Positions 1 through 13,200 of a DNA stretch of 64,000 nt are shown here, piece after piece. The DNA comes from Serilophus lunatus (taxonomy: Eukaryota; Chordata; Aves; Passeriformes; Eurylaimidae): the NCBI GenBank assembly GCA_013399895.1, contig VXBA01005871.1, forward strand, positions 1-64,000, read 5' to 3'. A program made the translations under genes and the position numbers. The notes beneath the pieces were generated by a model. That model saw nothing but the letters and a program-made list of their open reading frames with translations, was not told the origin of the DNA and searched no databases. Within the stretch, counting starts at the first letter, position 1. Every line of letters starts with the position of its first letter.

Positions 1-1761
1 AGTGCCCCATAGTTAATATAGTGATACTAAACCACCACAACTTTATAAAGAAATTTCTTTTTGGCTTACTGACTTAGCAGGATCCTGTAGTTGAATCCTA
101 TTATGGCTGCTGGCATGTAAAATTTCCATAACATGGTGTTTGGTGGGCATGTAGACAGGTGAAGTGTCAAAAGGATTATGCAGGCATAAGAAATAGAATT
201 AAGAAAGGAGAATTTTTAAACTTCCTTTTCTTACTTTATAATATGTTCCTAAATGAAAAAACGAACAAACAAACAAACAAAGCCCCACCAAAAACAATTC
301 TAAAATATTTGAATCAGAGAAGCCCTTCCTTTCATTTCACTTGCTAGTCATGCTCTGGAAAAATAAACAGTACATTGAGAAAAACAAGTTCAAAACCCAT
401 GTCTCTCAAGTGCATTATACCAGTCTCTGTTTTTAGTTATGCATTACAGTATGTTAGATCCTGGTTATAGATTTAATCAATAACTAGATAACACAGTTAT
501 TAGAAAGCTGAATTTCCTTCACATTTAACATGGGAAAATTAAGCTTTCTCAGATTAGTTTCTATGTTTCAGTAATAAGTTTCTTGCTTGAGGATTTTTTT
601 TCTATTTTTTTGGAACTCACTAGATGAACTGTCTTGGTAGTTATAGTGTACAGTGTTGGTGTTTGAAGGTGATTAACTGAATCAAACTGTCTAATAGGAG
701 ACCATGGCTTAAATGCATGCCTTTGTATTTTTGAATATATAAAAATAAATAAAAAATTGTGTGAACTCACAGTTACTAAAAAAAAGAGTAATGACAAAGT
801 TATGCTACATATCCATGGATTTTTCTTTAATTGGAAAAAAATTTATATGAGTTGAAGATAGACTCTCCTTATACTCAAAGTTTGCTTAAAGAACCTATGA
901 AAAAACTACATGTATAGAAGACACATCTGCACAAATACATGTACAGTATCATCACCAAGTCTCTAGTCCACCACATAGCCCTGTTTGAGTAAGGATCAGG
1001 TTTCCCTGGTCACCTGAAAGCAATGATCTTCATTTCCCAGGCTGTTACTCTTCAGTGAACTTTAGAAGCTGCAGGCTCTGTATCCAGACTGACCCCTGAT
1101 CTTGGACATAAGGTGTTATTCTCCAGTAGAGGTGGTGTGGGAAATCCATAATTTGTCTATTAGAACTTTTATTCTAAATTGACTCAATGCTGCAGTTCTC
1201 ATATCCACAAGTGACATTCCATCGATTAATGAAGTGACTTTAGCAAATAGCCTTATGCAGGCTATGCTCTTTTCCCCTCCAAGGAACTCTGCTGTAACTT
1301 CCCAGCCTATATGACATTTAAGGACATTAACTGACAGTGGGATGTCAAGTGATGAGAGTATACATCAGGCATAACAGTGATACTTCATACAGACAGAATC
1401 TGAGGTGACAGGGTATTTAGCTTTTCCTATAGTAACAAATAGTTTGTGAAGGGCACACTTACAACCTAGTATGTATTCCCTGTGTGTGCATGCACCATCT
1501 ATCTTTGCAAGCAAGAATGTGAATTTTTCAGAGCCAGAAAGATTATCTTCTGTTCTGCTGTTCACACAAGTCCTGAAGCAGTACACACATTTCCAAAGTT
1601 TATCTCTAGGATGTCGGTAGGCTGCTCTAGGCAGTGAGGTGAGGTGCTGAGTGTAACTTGCAGTATCTATTACTATTTTTAATGACATGGTAAAACCAAG
1701 AAGTAAGCTAAGGAATATGTATTGATCTACTAAGACTGAAGAACTAAATAAACTGACTTTA
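1..1761. other. AT-rich non-coding DNA
   Basis: No recognisable gene or full repeat is seen. A short AAAC-type run lies at about 261-281 and several T and A tracts are scattered through it. Open frames here are short, low-complexity and without domains. This stretch is ordinary intergenic or intronic sequence as far as can be read. Confidence 0.7.
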
Positions 1762-2136
1762 AACCTTTGGTTAGAGAAGGTTGTATAGAGAGACCTCATA
1801 GCATCTTCCAGTATCTGAAGGGGGCCTACAATGGAAATGGAGATGGATTCTTCATCAAAACTGTAGTGATAGGAAAAAGAGTAATGGATCCAAACTGAAA
1901 GAATGGAAATCAAGGTTAGATATATGGAAGAAATTCTTTACTATTAGGATGATAAAGCACAGGAACAGGTTGCCCAGAGAGGCTATAGATGCTTCAGTCC
2001 TTGAAGTGTTCAAGGCCAAGTTGGATGTAGCTCTGAGCAACCTGGTCTAGTAGAGGGTGTCCCTGTCCATGGCAGGGATGTTGGAATTAGAAGGTCTTTA
2101 AGGTACCTCCCATTCCCAAACCATTCTATGGTTCTA
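1762..2136 (+). mobile_element. CR1 LINE, 5'-truncated 3' end
   Basis: The sequence follows the 3' end of avian CR1 in sense orientation. It starts near 'ttagagaaggttgtatag', a worn form of the 'ctggagaagagaaggct' block. It continues through 'gaagaaattctttactatt' and 'ggaacaggttgcccagag', which encode the end of the ORF2 protein. It passes 'ggtgtccctgtccatggca' in the 3' UTR and ends in 'ccattctatggttct'. The reading frame is interrupted, so it is a dead copy. CR1 copies are usually 5'-truncated like this because reverse transcription starts at the 3' end. I recognised it by consensus pattern; the exact subfamily is not assigned. Confidence 0.92.
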
Positions 2137-4344
2137 AAGCCAGCACTCTACTGGAAGTATTTCATGTTCTTACATGCAGTTTGAATTTTGCAGTCAACAG
2201 TCAACAAGCAGGCTGTTAGTCTATATGTGAATTATTGCCCCTGGGTGTTGTTTTATTTTAGAAATGCTCTTTTCCTTGCAATTAAAATTTCATTATGATG
2301 TTTAGGCACATCAGTTTAGGACAAGTGCTTAGTAACTGGATCAGCATTAAAGACTTTAATATTGCCTTTGGAACAGTTGGTCTCAAGATTTATAATCCAC
2401 AAAATGAAAGAACTTAGACAAAGGACAGGAACTGCTATTGTCTGTAGTAGTAAACGAGTTTATGTAATCGGTAGGTTTATCAAAATACATATACTCAAGG
2501 GTCCTGAAGAATGTTCAAAACATATTGCAAAATTTAAGTTAACCAGTTAAATTGTGACCCATTAAAAAATCCTCAGTATGAATTCAGCTACTGTGAATCC
2601 TTCATCTGTCTGCCATCCAGGGAGGTTAGAATGACTGCCACTGAATGTCTGTTTTACAACCCTTTGAGACTGTGTAAAGTACAATTTATATATTAAAACT
2701 GGACAAAAGAGAAAAGCTATGCTTGGAGCATACAAACAATGCAAACTGCAAAAGCCAGAGCTTTCAAATTTAAATATGCAATTTAAAGGATGCACTTGCT
2801 TTTGAATTTGCAGGGTTTTGTTAGCATATATCTGAGCTTCAATGCTATTTAAATGCAGGGTTTTGTCTACATCAGCTTTTTGATTGAAACAAGATAAAAA
2901 ACTCTTTGAATTTATTATTCAGATGTATTTGTAGAGCAAAAAGGTGCCCCCCACAAGTTTTAAGCCAGATTTTTGCCTTCTATTTGATTCATAAGACACA
3001 GGGAACCCTTTACATTTAAGACAGAGAGAAATTCTTCCATTTAAAAATGACATTGTAAAGGTACCTTTTCCTAGCAGCTACTTAATATCATGGTTTTTTA
3101 CTTTTCTTTTAGAATAAAAAGTTCCTTCTAGAAAAAATATTAAAGACAGGTATAGTAGAATTAATTCATGCCCCTATTGCAGTTATAAGATGAAGTGTTA
3201 TTATATAAGCATATAAACATTCGTCAGGAAAGTCTCTAAAGAGATCAATTCTAAACACATCAGTTGAGGCTCATCCAGCAGTTATGCTTGTATTTCTGCT
3301 TGTTGTATATGTCAGTGCTGAAGAACTATAAAAATAATGCAATCTAGCTTGGAAATGTCATTTTTAAATTGCTTCTTTGAGACATTAGCACTTCAGACTG
3401 CCTCACAAACTGGACAAGCATGGTCTATTTCCCTTCTTCAAAACAGTCTGTTGTTGCAAAATTAACTTTCCCCATTTCTTTATTTTTGTTCTTTTTTAAG
3501 TATTTGCTTAAAGCCTCTTGTCAGCCTCCATTCAACATATCTATTCTTATACCCATTACAAAACACTTTCTAATAGCCTTTTCCCAAAGTTTGTCCTACA
3601 TTATATTCATATCTTCTCTGCTTGGGTAGAAATAGAAGATTACTTAAGCATATATTAGCATTTTCTTATCTTTTTTTAAATTTCTTTTTCTCTGCTCTCC
3701 TTCAACTTTTATAGTCAACTTTTTTTCTGCCTAGGTTCTTGTAAATTGTCAGGTTTCAGGTCCATGATTTTTCCTTAATAACCTTTATTGGGAAATCTCA
3801 AGTGCACATGTTGTATTACTTGCTGGATCTCTGTCAGTAACTTAGCACTATACTTTTTTTTTTACTACTTTTTTTTTTCTTCTTTATACTTCTTTTCTTC
3901 AGTCCTGTATCTCCTATATCTATCACTACAGAGTGGCCTGATTAACATAAGATAGTAAAGAATACACAAGGAATTGTTAAAGTGATGGGGGGAAAAAGCC
4001 TTTTTCGTTATTTTTCCCTGTGGTTTTTGGTCTTGAGAGTTAGGGTGGTATTTGCTGAATAGAGAGTACAAAATAGTATTTGTCTAAGAAGATCAAAGAA
4101 GTACCTCATATCCACCATTTTTATTCCTGAATAGTTAGTCTTGTGGTGGACTAAATTTAGTTTAATTTTCTTTGTTTGCTTTACTTACTTTTCCTTTTTG
4201 TTACCGGTACAATCTGATTAAATATATCTCAGCTAAAATTCCTTAGGAAAATATTCAATATTCAACTCCCAAACCTGACTTTTCCTTTTTAATTTTGTTG
4301 ATCAGAGAGATTTACTGCTCTCATACCCTCACCCCTCTCCACCT
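2137..4344. other. Non-coding DNA without recognised features
   Basis: AT-rich sequence with T-rich tracts, for example around 3855-3890. No ORF with a recognisable domain, no RNA gene and no clear repeat was found. Confidence 0.65.
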
Positions 4345-4580
4345 CATCCTGGATATGTGGTACAGCATTTCATAGAGACAATTCTGGAATATCTCCAGTG
4401 AGAGAGACCACAGCCTCCCTGGGCAACCTGTTCTATTGCACAGTCCCTGGCACAGGAAAGAAGTTCTTGCTCATTTTCTGCTGGAACTTGTTGTACATAA
4501 GTTTCTGCCTGTTGCTCCTCATCCATTGCCCAGGGGTCCCAATCTCCATTCCCCAAGTCATGAGGAGGATAAAAATGTGA
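4345..4580 (-). mobile_element. CR1 LINE fragment (antisense)
   Basis: Read on the plus strand this shows 'ggaatatctccagtgagag', then 'cctccctgggcaacctgtt', 'aagaagttcttgctcat' and 'ttctgcctgttgctcctca'. This is the reverse complement of the CR1 ORF2 C-terminus and 3' UTR. The usual terminal 'tcatagaatcatagaatgg' repeat at the 3' (low-coordinate) side is missing, so both ends are lost or eroded. The piece directly abuts an LTR remnant that begins near 4581. The boundaries are approximate. Confidence 0.75.
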
Positions 4581-4868
4581 GGGAACTGTGGATGAAAGAG
4601 AAAAGTTGAGCCTGGGAAGCAGGGCAGAAGATGTTCTAGTTTTTGTCTTTGTTCCTTGCTATGCAACTCTATATTTTAATTGGCAATTAATTAGATTAGT
4701 TTTCCCCAAGTTGAGCCTGTTTTCCTTGTAGTGGTAACTCTTGAGTTCTCCCTGTCTCTGTCCACAGCTCTTCAGATTACTTTGCCTGCTGTCCTGTTGA
4801 GGAGGAGGAGTGTGAGAGTGGTTGGGTGCAGGTTTGGCACTCAGCCAGCCAAGGTCAACCCACCACAG
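4581..4868 (+). mobile_element. ERV LTR, 3' part only (5'-truncated)
   Basis: The right part of an avian endogenous-retrovirus LTR is recognisable. It shows 'tattttaattggcaattaa', 'ttttccccaagttgagcct', a 'gaggaggaggagtgtgag' block and a terminus 'gtcaacccaccaca', ending in CA at 4868. The usual 'ggcaataaatt' polyadenylation region reads 'ggcaattaattag', so the AATAAA signal looks lost. The 5' half, including the promoter region, is absent. The layout is related to the 26609-27603 LTR, which carries the matching end in reverse orientation. No target duplication can be assigned because the left end is missing. Confidence 0.72.
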
Positions 4869-7800
4869 CGTGAAAGCTTTGCTCTGTGAAGTTGAGGGAG
4901 ATCAGCATAAAGGCTACATCAATAGCCACAAAAGAGGCGTAACTAGGACAGCTGTTCTAATAAATTAAACTTTTCCCCAGGCACTTCCTCACTCCACACT
5001 CTCTTTTTTCACAATATGTCAGTCACACCTTCCAGATGTGTCTCTTCTAGCTCTCCTCCCCCTGGGATGAAGGACAAACAGTACAGCAGCAAAATTATTT
5101 TGCTCCTTGTGTAGCTGCAAATGTCCTCAACTGTCTTGGAGAGAAAGAAGTGGGGCTTGTGTAAGAAAACCAGATGACTTCCAGAGTTTTAGTTTGCATT
5201 GTCAGGCTTGATTTTTGACCATTACCAGAAATACTCAACTGACGGAATACATATAGTGATGGCACTCTTTATGCTTTTAAAAATAACTCTTGTAAAACTG
5301 GTTCCTTTGGGGTTTTGGCGGGGAGGGTGATGGTGTTTGTTTATATTTTAACTAGAATGCAATGCTGAGGATGTGATGCCTAAACTAGACTTTATTAATT
5401 ATGATTGCTCATCAACTCTCTGGCACCTGCAGGTTTTACTCTGTTACTCTTGGTTATTTGGGCCAAGAATTATAGTGTCTCCAGAAACATGTAGCAGCTA
5501 TACCTGTTATTGCCCTGGTCTTTATCGGTGAGCTCCCTTGTCTGCCACCCTGCTGAGCTCTTGAGCAAGCTTCTGCTATGAAGATTCTGAAATGATACAC
5601 TTTTGACAAAAGTAGAACACTTTATTCCCATTACATGTAGCCTTAAGTATACACATTACTCATACCAATACTGTCATTTATTGACAGTGTTGAACTGTCA
5701 GTGATCTACTTAGCACAGTTTGGTGCTGCATCTTCAGTTGCTAGACAGAATGACATTTTGCTCATGGAGCTTGTTATTATATTTTGATTTTATACATGGG
5801 ATTAAAGCCAAAACACAGGCTGGTTTACAAGGGAAAAAGAAATATTCAGCCAGAAATGGTCCATGATTTGCACAACATTTCACACAATTTGGATCTAGAT
5901 AACAGCTTTCACCAAACTGGGGAGCTGAATTTTGAGGGTGAGTATTTTTGTTCTTTTACAGAGGCTTACATTTATAAATGTGAAACTGTTGAATATCGAT
6001 GAACTTGGACCTGATGGAAATATCAGCTTCAAATTAGATCATTTAAGGGCCCCATGTTAGAATGGAATACAAGAGATTCATAAGAAGAGTATTCATTCTG
6101 AAGAAGGTAATTCTGCAGAGATATGTAAAAAATATGAAGAACTAGTATGAAGACAATACGAGTAGGAATGTGCAAATATGTCTTCGATAAGAGTTAAGAA
6201 TGGCTTATTGTCAGTGGAAAATACCATTTCTAGAACATGACTCCAAGGATGCTGGCCACACTGGTTAAAAAAATTTATTCTACACCTCAAAAGTTCAGAA
6301 AACTAGAAGTCAAGTCTCCAAAAGTATATTCACTTTCTAAAATCAGGGTTTACTTTGTTAATTATCCAATTGCAAAGCCTTTAGAATTTACTTGGATTGG
6401 GATTTTTCTCACATTCGGTGGACCCTGAGTTAGCAAAGTATAATGTTCTTTTTTTTTTTTTTGGATCTGAAATACAGGCTCTTAGGGGAAACACCAAATG
6501 CTGAAAGACAAATTACGCTTTCATTTAGGAGTTTAAAGCAGACATGCTTATAAGTGTTGTGGAAGAGTCCCTTAGAGTTTCTTGTTGCGTTACTGGGACT
6601 TGTGGTTTCGTCCATGAATAGAAGTTGAACACAATGCTAATCACTGTTTAAATTTAGAAAATCTACATTTAGGTCTCTTTTTCTACCCTACTTCAATAAA
6701 TTTAGGCTAGTTAGAATAGTGCAGTCATTGTTTTCAACAGTGGAATTCTGCTGAGTGATAATGCATCCAAGTCTTTTCCTGATGTTTGGTGGGAAGGGAC
6801 CTGAACACATAACCCACAGTCTTCCCATATGTCAATATGTTTGAACAAGAAAAAATTGTCATCATGTTTGTCATAGCAAATCATAAAGGCTGAATATATT
6901 TGGCCTTTTTCACCATTCTCTAAAAAAATCGAAGAGGTGCAATGTACAGAGAATTTACAGGGATTTATATAAGTTCGATGAGAAGCCTGTGTAGTCTAAC
7001 AAATATATATTCTTGTCAGATCAACCCCTTACACATATCCTATTTCTTCAGTGAGGATGCACATCTTTTAGGAGCAGATACATCCAGTGTGTTGCTGAGT
7101 TGGTGTTGCCTCAGCCTGTTCTCGGTTCCACTTGTGCAGTCATCTGCCTTCCAGACACTGCCTTTTCAGCACAGGAGAGACAGTCTCTCACCACAGACAG
7201 TACTGCTTTAGCTGTGCAAGGGTGGGAATAGCAAGATTTTAGATCTTTATTTAAGGACAGCATTTTGATTTTTCACTAACTTTAGCTATGTTTTCTTAGC
7301 TTAGAGAGGAGCACCTACTCAAATCTAGCTTTTCTCCACTATTGATGATATCCATTGAAAACCATAGCCAAGAAAAACCCACAAACAAACAAAAATATTC
7401 TCTGGAAATCTATGAGAAATTTGTGAGAAACTAGATGGCAAAAATTAAATAAGGGAGAGGAAAAAGAGAAATTAGGGAACTAGACAGGACAGTAATTAAT
7501 CAATTTTGAGCTCCATTCAATTCGTGTTTTTTAATATTCCTTTTGTGTCATTTCCCTGCAGATAGTAGTTCACTGTAGACCAGGACATACAAAGCTCTAT
7601 GAAAAGCTAAGATATTGAGAAGCACAACAGAATATTTTTGGCAGGTTGTAATGTCATAATGTCCTTGAACATCACACACTTGTGATCCTTCCAGTTTTAT
7701 AATGTGTTGGGGGATTTGTCCAAATTGTGTCTCTCTTATAAAGCTGCAGCACATCTGATAGCAAAACTCTCATATTCTTCTCTTTTCTGTGCTAGAGTAG

Positions 7801-9702
7801 GTTTTGCAATTTGGAAAATATGTTCTAACAGCATAGTCAACCTTTATAGGAATGTTTCCTGGCATGCATTTCCATCAGCTGTCCCCTTAAACATGTCAAA
7901 GTTAGGAAATTGCAGTCATGAACAGCCATCTGGTAGCTGATGATTCATCTCTGTCCCTTAGAGATAGCAATTTTGCTTTGCTTTTCCTTAAAACCTGGGT
8001 TTATCTCTGCTCACAAGAGTAAATTTTCAGGGAATTCATTGAGTTCAGAACAATTGTCCTGCTCAGCATTCTTCTTTGAAGAAACACTGGTGGTGACAGA
8101 TGTTTTGAGGGCCAAATCATTTCCATGTGAGAGTGACACTATTGTGGGTTTGAGCGGCCATGGATTTCAAAGTGTTCAGGGTCATCTCCTTGATGTTAAA
8201 TTATTAAATTATGCTGAAACAGACCTGCAAAATGTTCTCATACACTTTCAAACACCCTACTTGCGAATAATGATGCGAACTCTACCATTATTTATTGGCA
8301 TTTTTTTTAGCATAGTGTATAGCTATTGCCTGAAAGGCTTTCACTTAGCTATGTATGCTCTTTCCTATCCTGCCTGTTAGTCTTTGAGAAAATTAAATGT
8401 GAATGAGGGAGGACTAGTAGAAGATCATCTCTTAGTCTCCAGAAACCTTTATTTTACAGAAGAATGACCTCATGTTATTTTAGCTCTGTTAGCACACTTA
8501 AAAAAAAAATAAAATTAAAATATCATGAATGCTCTAGTTCTGCATTTACAGAGGAACCTGATATTTGTATACTAAAAGGTGATAACTACTGAAGTTATAA
8601 TTAGAATGTCTGGGAAGAGGGAGGAAATGGTATAGTAATTAAGGTTGAGCTGTCCTTTAAATTCATCTCCATAACATTTAAATGCATTCATTAACTCAAT
8701 GCATAATTGGGAGGCATGCCATTTATGCAACAGTTCTGAATGTTTATCAAATTACTTCCAATCATCGGTGTATCTTGATGACGCCTGGCAATCCAGTCTA
8801 TGGACATCAATAAAATACTAATTATGAAATACTAATTGTAATCACTCCGTAAGGTCTGAAAAGAAGCTTCACTGTTTAAATTAAATTAAGTAAATTTTAT
8901 TGACTTAATTATTGAAGGATGAGCTGTTCCAAGCTGTAAAATTCTGAACTGACATTTCAGATTACTTCCATACTTATAATTAATGCCAATTCTCTAAAAG
9001 CAAAGACAACAAACAAATAGATGCTGGAGATAATAGGTGATGCAAATTAACACACACTTGTTCATCAACTGTTAAAAAATAGTTTGTTTAAAGATAGGTT
9101 GTACAATATTTTTTTTCATTTTAGTCGAGACAAAAAACCCACATAAGAGCTATAATCTCGGACTGTGTTTTAAGTAAGTCTGCTTTATTTGTCATGTAGT
9201 CAGATAAACTGCAATTGCAACAGGAAGCATTTGTTAGCAGCTCAGCAAAATGTGTATTTGATCTCATTTTTATTTTTTTTTCTTCTTCCCTCTTTGTGAC
9301 CTCATTTCCAAAATAATTGGGCTCACAGCAATATACTTGATTATTATTTTTAATTCATAAAGTCTAATAATTATTAATAAATTATTAATAAAATTATTAA
9401 TAATAAATTTTAATAAAATAAATAATTTGTGTTGAAGGAAATGTTGATATCCAAAGCTTAATCATTTAAATAATCCTAGATTTGTTTTCCATTACTTTAG
9501 AAGTTATTTAATTCATGTTTGGCTTTTATGTGTAATAATGAATTAATTAAGTATAGGCATGCTATAAACTTTATCAGGGTTATTCACAGTTAAATAATTA
9601 ATTTATAAAATGATTATGCAAGCATGTACAGTTTTACATTCAACTTTGGTTTTGTGTTATACAACAAAGAGTTATAAGGCAGTTTGGAGGGGGATAGGGT
9701 CA
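4869..9702. other. AT-rich non-coding DNA
   Basis: No gene is recognised. A 146-codon open frame at 7940-8380 on the plus strand has no domain, no splice context and no repeat structure, and is treated as chance. From about 8640 to 9620 the DNA is unusually AT-rich with many TAATTA, TTTAAAT and ATGCAAAT-like words (see findings). An AT-only repeat lies at 9364-9427. Confidence 0.65.
9364..9427. repeat. AT-rich simple repeat, (TAA)n-like
   Basis: An irregular run of TAA, TTA and AAT units made almost only of A and T. It is low-complexity sequence. Confidence 0.85.
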
Positions 9703-9975
9703 TGTGCTGCTTTTGGCTGAAGTAGTTAATTTTCTTCACAATATCCAATATGGGACTGTGTTTTGGATTTGTGCTGGAATACCTGTTGATAACACAAGGA
9801 TGTTTAAGCTCTTGCCGAGTAGCACTTTAACAGCCTCAAGTCCCTTTCTGCGCCTCACACCACTCCAGCGCAGTTAGGCTGGGGATGCACAAGATGCTGT
9901 GAGGGGACACAGCTGGGACAGCTGACCCCAAGCGGTCAAAGGGATACTCCAGCCCGTGTGGCATCGTGCTCAGCA

Positions 9976-9981
9976 TATAAA
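9976..9981 (+). promoter_or_regulatory. LTR TATA box
   Basis: TATAAA in the context 'gctcagcatataaagctg', the expected U3 promoter position of this LTR type. Current activity is unknown. Confidence 0.7.
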
Positions 9982-10212
9982 GCTGTGGAAAGAAGACGAA
10001 CGAAGCGGGGACAGAGTGATAACGTTTGCTTTCCTAAGTCACTGTTACATGTGATGGAGCCCTGCTCTCCTGGGGATGCCTGGACACCTGCCTGACCATG
10101 GGAAGTGGGAAATGAATTCCCTGATTTGCTTTGCTTGTATGTGTAGCTCTTGCTTTCTCCACCACACTTTCTTTACTTCAAACACACAGTTTTCTCACTT
10201 TTACCCTTCTGG

Positions 10213-10214
<2 letters not shown>

Positions 10215-10271
<57 letters not shown>
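10215..10271. repeat. (CA)n microsatellite inside LTR U5
   Basis: About 28 uninterrupted CA units lie between the LTR blocks 'cacttttacccttctggtt' and 'ccccactcccaacac'. The repeat encodes poly-His/Thr stretches in several frames; these are not genes. Its purity suggests a polymorphic locus. Confidence 0.97.
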
Positions 10272-10273
<2 letters not shown>

Positions 10274-13200
10274 CACTCCCAACACAGAGGGAGAGAGAGA
10301 ATGGATGGATGAGGTTTAGTTACTGTTGCCTGGGATTAAACCATGGCAGGTAGATATGGGATGCACCACTATGCAGATATGCTGGGGCTATTGCAAGGTT
10401 TTGATACCTCCCAGAAATAAGGGATGTTTGCTGTGAGCAGGGTATTTGAAAGGCATATTGTTGGATTTCTTTATGCTGCCACAGGTATTGCACCTATGCA
10501 AGTAAAAATAATCTTTCAGGTCATGTCTTCTTTAGCACATAACTGAAAGTTAAGCTTTATTTTTAAAGACATACTGACTGGGACAAATGGGACAGAGCTA
10601 AGTTACCTCACACATGCAAAAAACTAGGATTAGACAGAATGTGTGCTAGGATTAACTAAAACTGTATCTGTTCTGGAGTATTTCAGAAATGAGTATATAG
10701 TTTGATTTATATATTTCTACATAGCCTCAGACATCTTTAAATCTGTACCAAATGTATTTCAAGTTCTCTGGGTTTTCACCTATAAATATTGATAACTAAT
10801 TGAAATTAATGTCATTGAGTTCCCTTTACTTTGAAAAATGAGGTTCAATTACATTATGAGATTGTTTTCCAGGTAAATTATTATAAATATGAAATATATA
10901 AATATTATTATAAATATGAAAGCAAAATGTTTCTTAACTCTTAGTATATTTTATTTGGATGGGATGATTTCAACTGTGGAAGAGCATAAGTTATTCAGAG
11001 CCCCCCAATAAAATATCAAAAGCTTCAAAATCCTTTATTTTTCAGATGATGCTAGTTAATTATGTTTACTGTAAAACCTATTGTGATACAAACATACTTT
11101 TTGTCGAACCAAAGGTGTGTAGGTTGAAGCAATCAGAATTACATTTTTACAGCCTTGTAATGAAATTAGAAGTAGCTTTCAGACAGGAGCAAAAAGTTAG
11201 GTCAATGTTTGTTGAACTCAGCTGACTCAGCATGGTCTTTATTGCAGTAGTATAATTCCTTAAAGGACAACTCCAAAATACACAAACATAAAAAAAAAAT
11301 AAAAATAAAAATTTCTGCTTAATTACTGGGGATAGCCTCTCAAAGTTGATGAAAAATTCTTTTTGTAGGTTTACAGGAAATTTCTCAGGGCAATTTCCTG
11401 TGAGGTGTTATCTTAATTTCTATAAAGATGCAGCAGTGCTTACTCCATGTATTTATTTAACATTGTTTTCACACCCCAACATTTTATACATGCATTTGTT
11501 TACTGCTAGTGTTAGTAAATTGTGCTTCATTCTTTCCCCACAAAAAGATCACCATCCTGATATGACGCATTTCTATTGCATTATTTGCATTCCAAGGCAC
11601 GTTAGTGGTTTAGACTGAGCTGTTTCTGATGCTGGGATCTAATCTAAGAATTTTTAAATCTTTCTTTTATTCATTTTTGCCCCTTTTTTCTATAATGTCA
11701 TTTATTTATTTGTGTAGTGATGTTTTTAATCTGCCACGAATCCTTGGATCATAGATTTGTTTTGGTGTAAGTCCAGCTCCTCCCTCTACCATGCTTTGTC
11801 AGTTAAAACTGGCTGGTGACATCAAGGTTGGCTTCCTTTATGGAGGACCTTACAGGAACTAAGTGAGCAGTGTCATCTAACTCTGGATAAAACAGCTATT
11901 TAGGGTAAAGTTAGAGAGTAGGCATTTAGGATTTTAGTGCTTCCGGGCTGTTTCAGTAGGTGGACTTGAAGTAGTTGGACTGATGATCTCTCCAGGGCAG
12001 CCTGAGTCCTCTGAAACAAGGGGAAAATGATGTAGTACGTGTAAATTACATCATATTAATCAAGTGGGAATAAGGAAGACAAATGCAATCTTGTAGAAAG
12101 CAACACTGCTCTAAAGATCTTGTGTCTACCACAAACTGCAGGCTACAAATGTTGAGGGCAAGGCTGGATTTGGAAGCAAGAAGGAATTTGGTCATATGGA
12201 CAGAAATGCTGAGGGAGGTATTTATGGTGTTCTGCTTATGGTGTACCAGTGGGACTAGGGGAGGTGGAGGGGTGTTTTTTTTTTCATATCTACTTGAAAT
12301 TTTGGCAAAGACTAACACTTAATGAACCTACCAAAACCAGAAGAATGAAACTAGTGTAATTAGGTATTTATTTATACCTTTACAAGTTCATAGTTCTTTA
12401 TTTATAGTAAGGACAGCTTTCTGAACCCGTATGACAGTTCTCTAGCTTTGTACTTCTGTGAAACCTGGGTTTTTTTCAGCATACCTCAGTGATTATTACA
12501 AATTTGCTACTGTCACAGATTCACTAATATAATGTGGCCCAGAGGAAAATCATAACTGGAAGGTTTTTAGAAATCAACAGCTGTTTTTGCTAATGAAAAA
12601 TTGTAACTTAGTCCTCAATGACTTCTGAATACAAAGTCTTCTGATCTTAGTCCTTTTCTGTCTGATTTAGGTTTTCTTGGCATCCTTTGCTAATGAAATC
12701 CTTTACTGAACACTTGGGTAAATAAAAAGCTTATTTTGCTGTAGCCAAAGTAGCTCTAAAATTACAGTAGAGTATTTTTGGAAGACTGAGAAGGAAATGG
12801 AAATATATAACAGCCATGAATGTGTTGAGCAATGCCTACTTTGCAGCATGAGAATTTACTGTAATTTCTACAGTGTGGCATATACAGCACATGAGCTGCA
12901 GAGATCCTGTCATATTAAACTTTTCCTTTTAAAGCATTATGCAATTTCAAGTACTTTTTCTTTAATCCTCTATGACAGCATGTGAAAAAAACATTAATGA
13001 AACCATTCTCCTCTTACAAAATTACTGTTTTAGAAAATAGTGGATATGAGAAGCACAAGGTGTCATTCAAAACAAGAAAAAGTAAAATGATTCAAACTTT
13101 GGATTGGCACACTAGAAACAAAAAAAGCTGTTCAAATTTTTTAGCAGTGAGAGGCACCCATACAAGATTGTCTTGAAAACCAGGAAGCTGAATACTCACA

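Larger units (their letters stand above)
9703..10348 (+). mobile_element. ERV solo LTR, plus strand
   Basis: The order of blocks matches a common avian ERV LTR. It has 'gtagttaattttcttcaca' near the start, 'ctgtgttttggatttgtg', 'ggctggggatgcacaagat', 'gggacagctgaccccaag' and 'ggtcaaagggatactcc'. A TATA box follows at 9976-9981, then 'agttttctcacttttaccc' in U5 and a terminus 'gattaaaccatggca'. It starts with TG at 9703 and ends with CA at 10348. The flanks GGTCA and GGTAG share only GGT, so the 5-bp target duplication appears eroded. No internal gag, pol or env sequence is present, which indicates a solo LTR. A (CA)n microsatellite sits in U5 and the usual ATTAAA signal before it is not recognisable. 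Confidence 0.87.

Noticed and set aside
1365..1913. 182-codon minus-strand open frame
   Set aside because: It partly overlaps the antisense side of a plus-strand CR1 and has no domain; likely chance.
7940..8380. 146-codon plus-strand open frame
   Set aside because: No domain, no splice context and no sign of codon bias; such a length can arise by chance in 64 kb of six-frame sequence.
10076..10353. Open frames with long His-Thr or Thr-His repeats
   Set aside because: They are translations of the (CA)n microsatellite within the LTR.
11749..12001. CR1-like words ('gatcatagatttgttttgg' and 'gtagttggactgatgatct')
   Set aside because: Each match is short and the sequence between them does not follow the CR1 order; too degraded to call.
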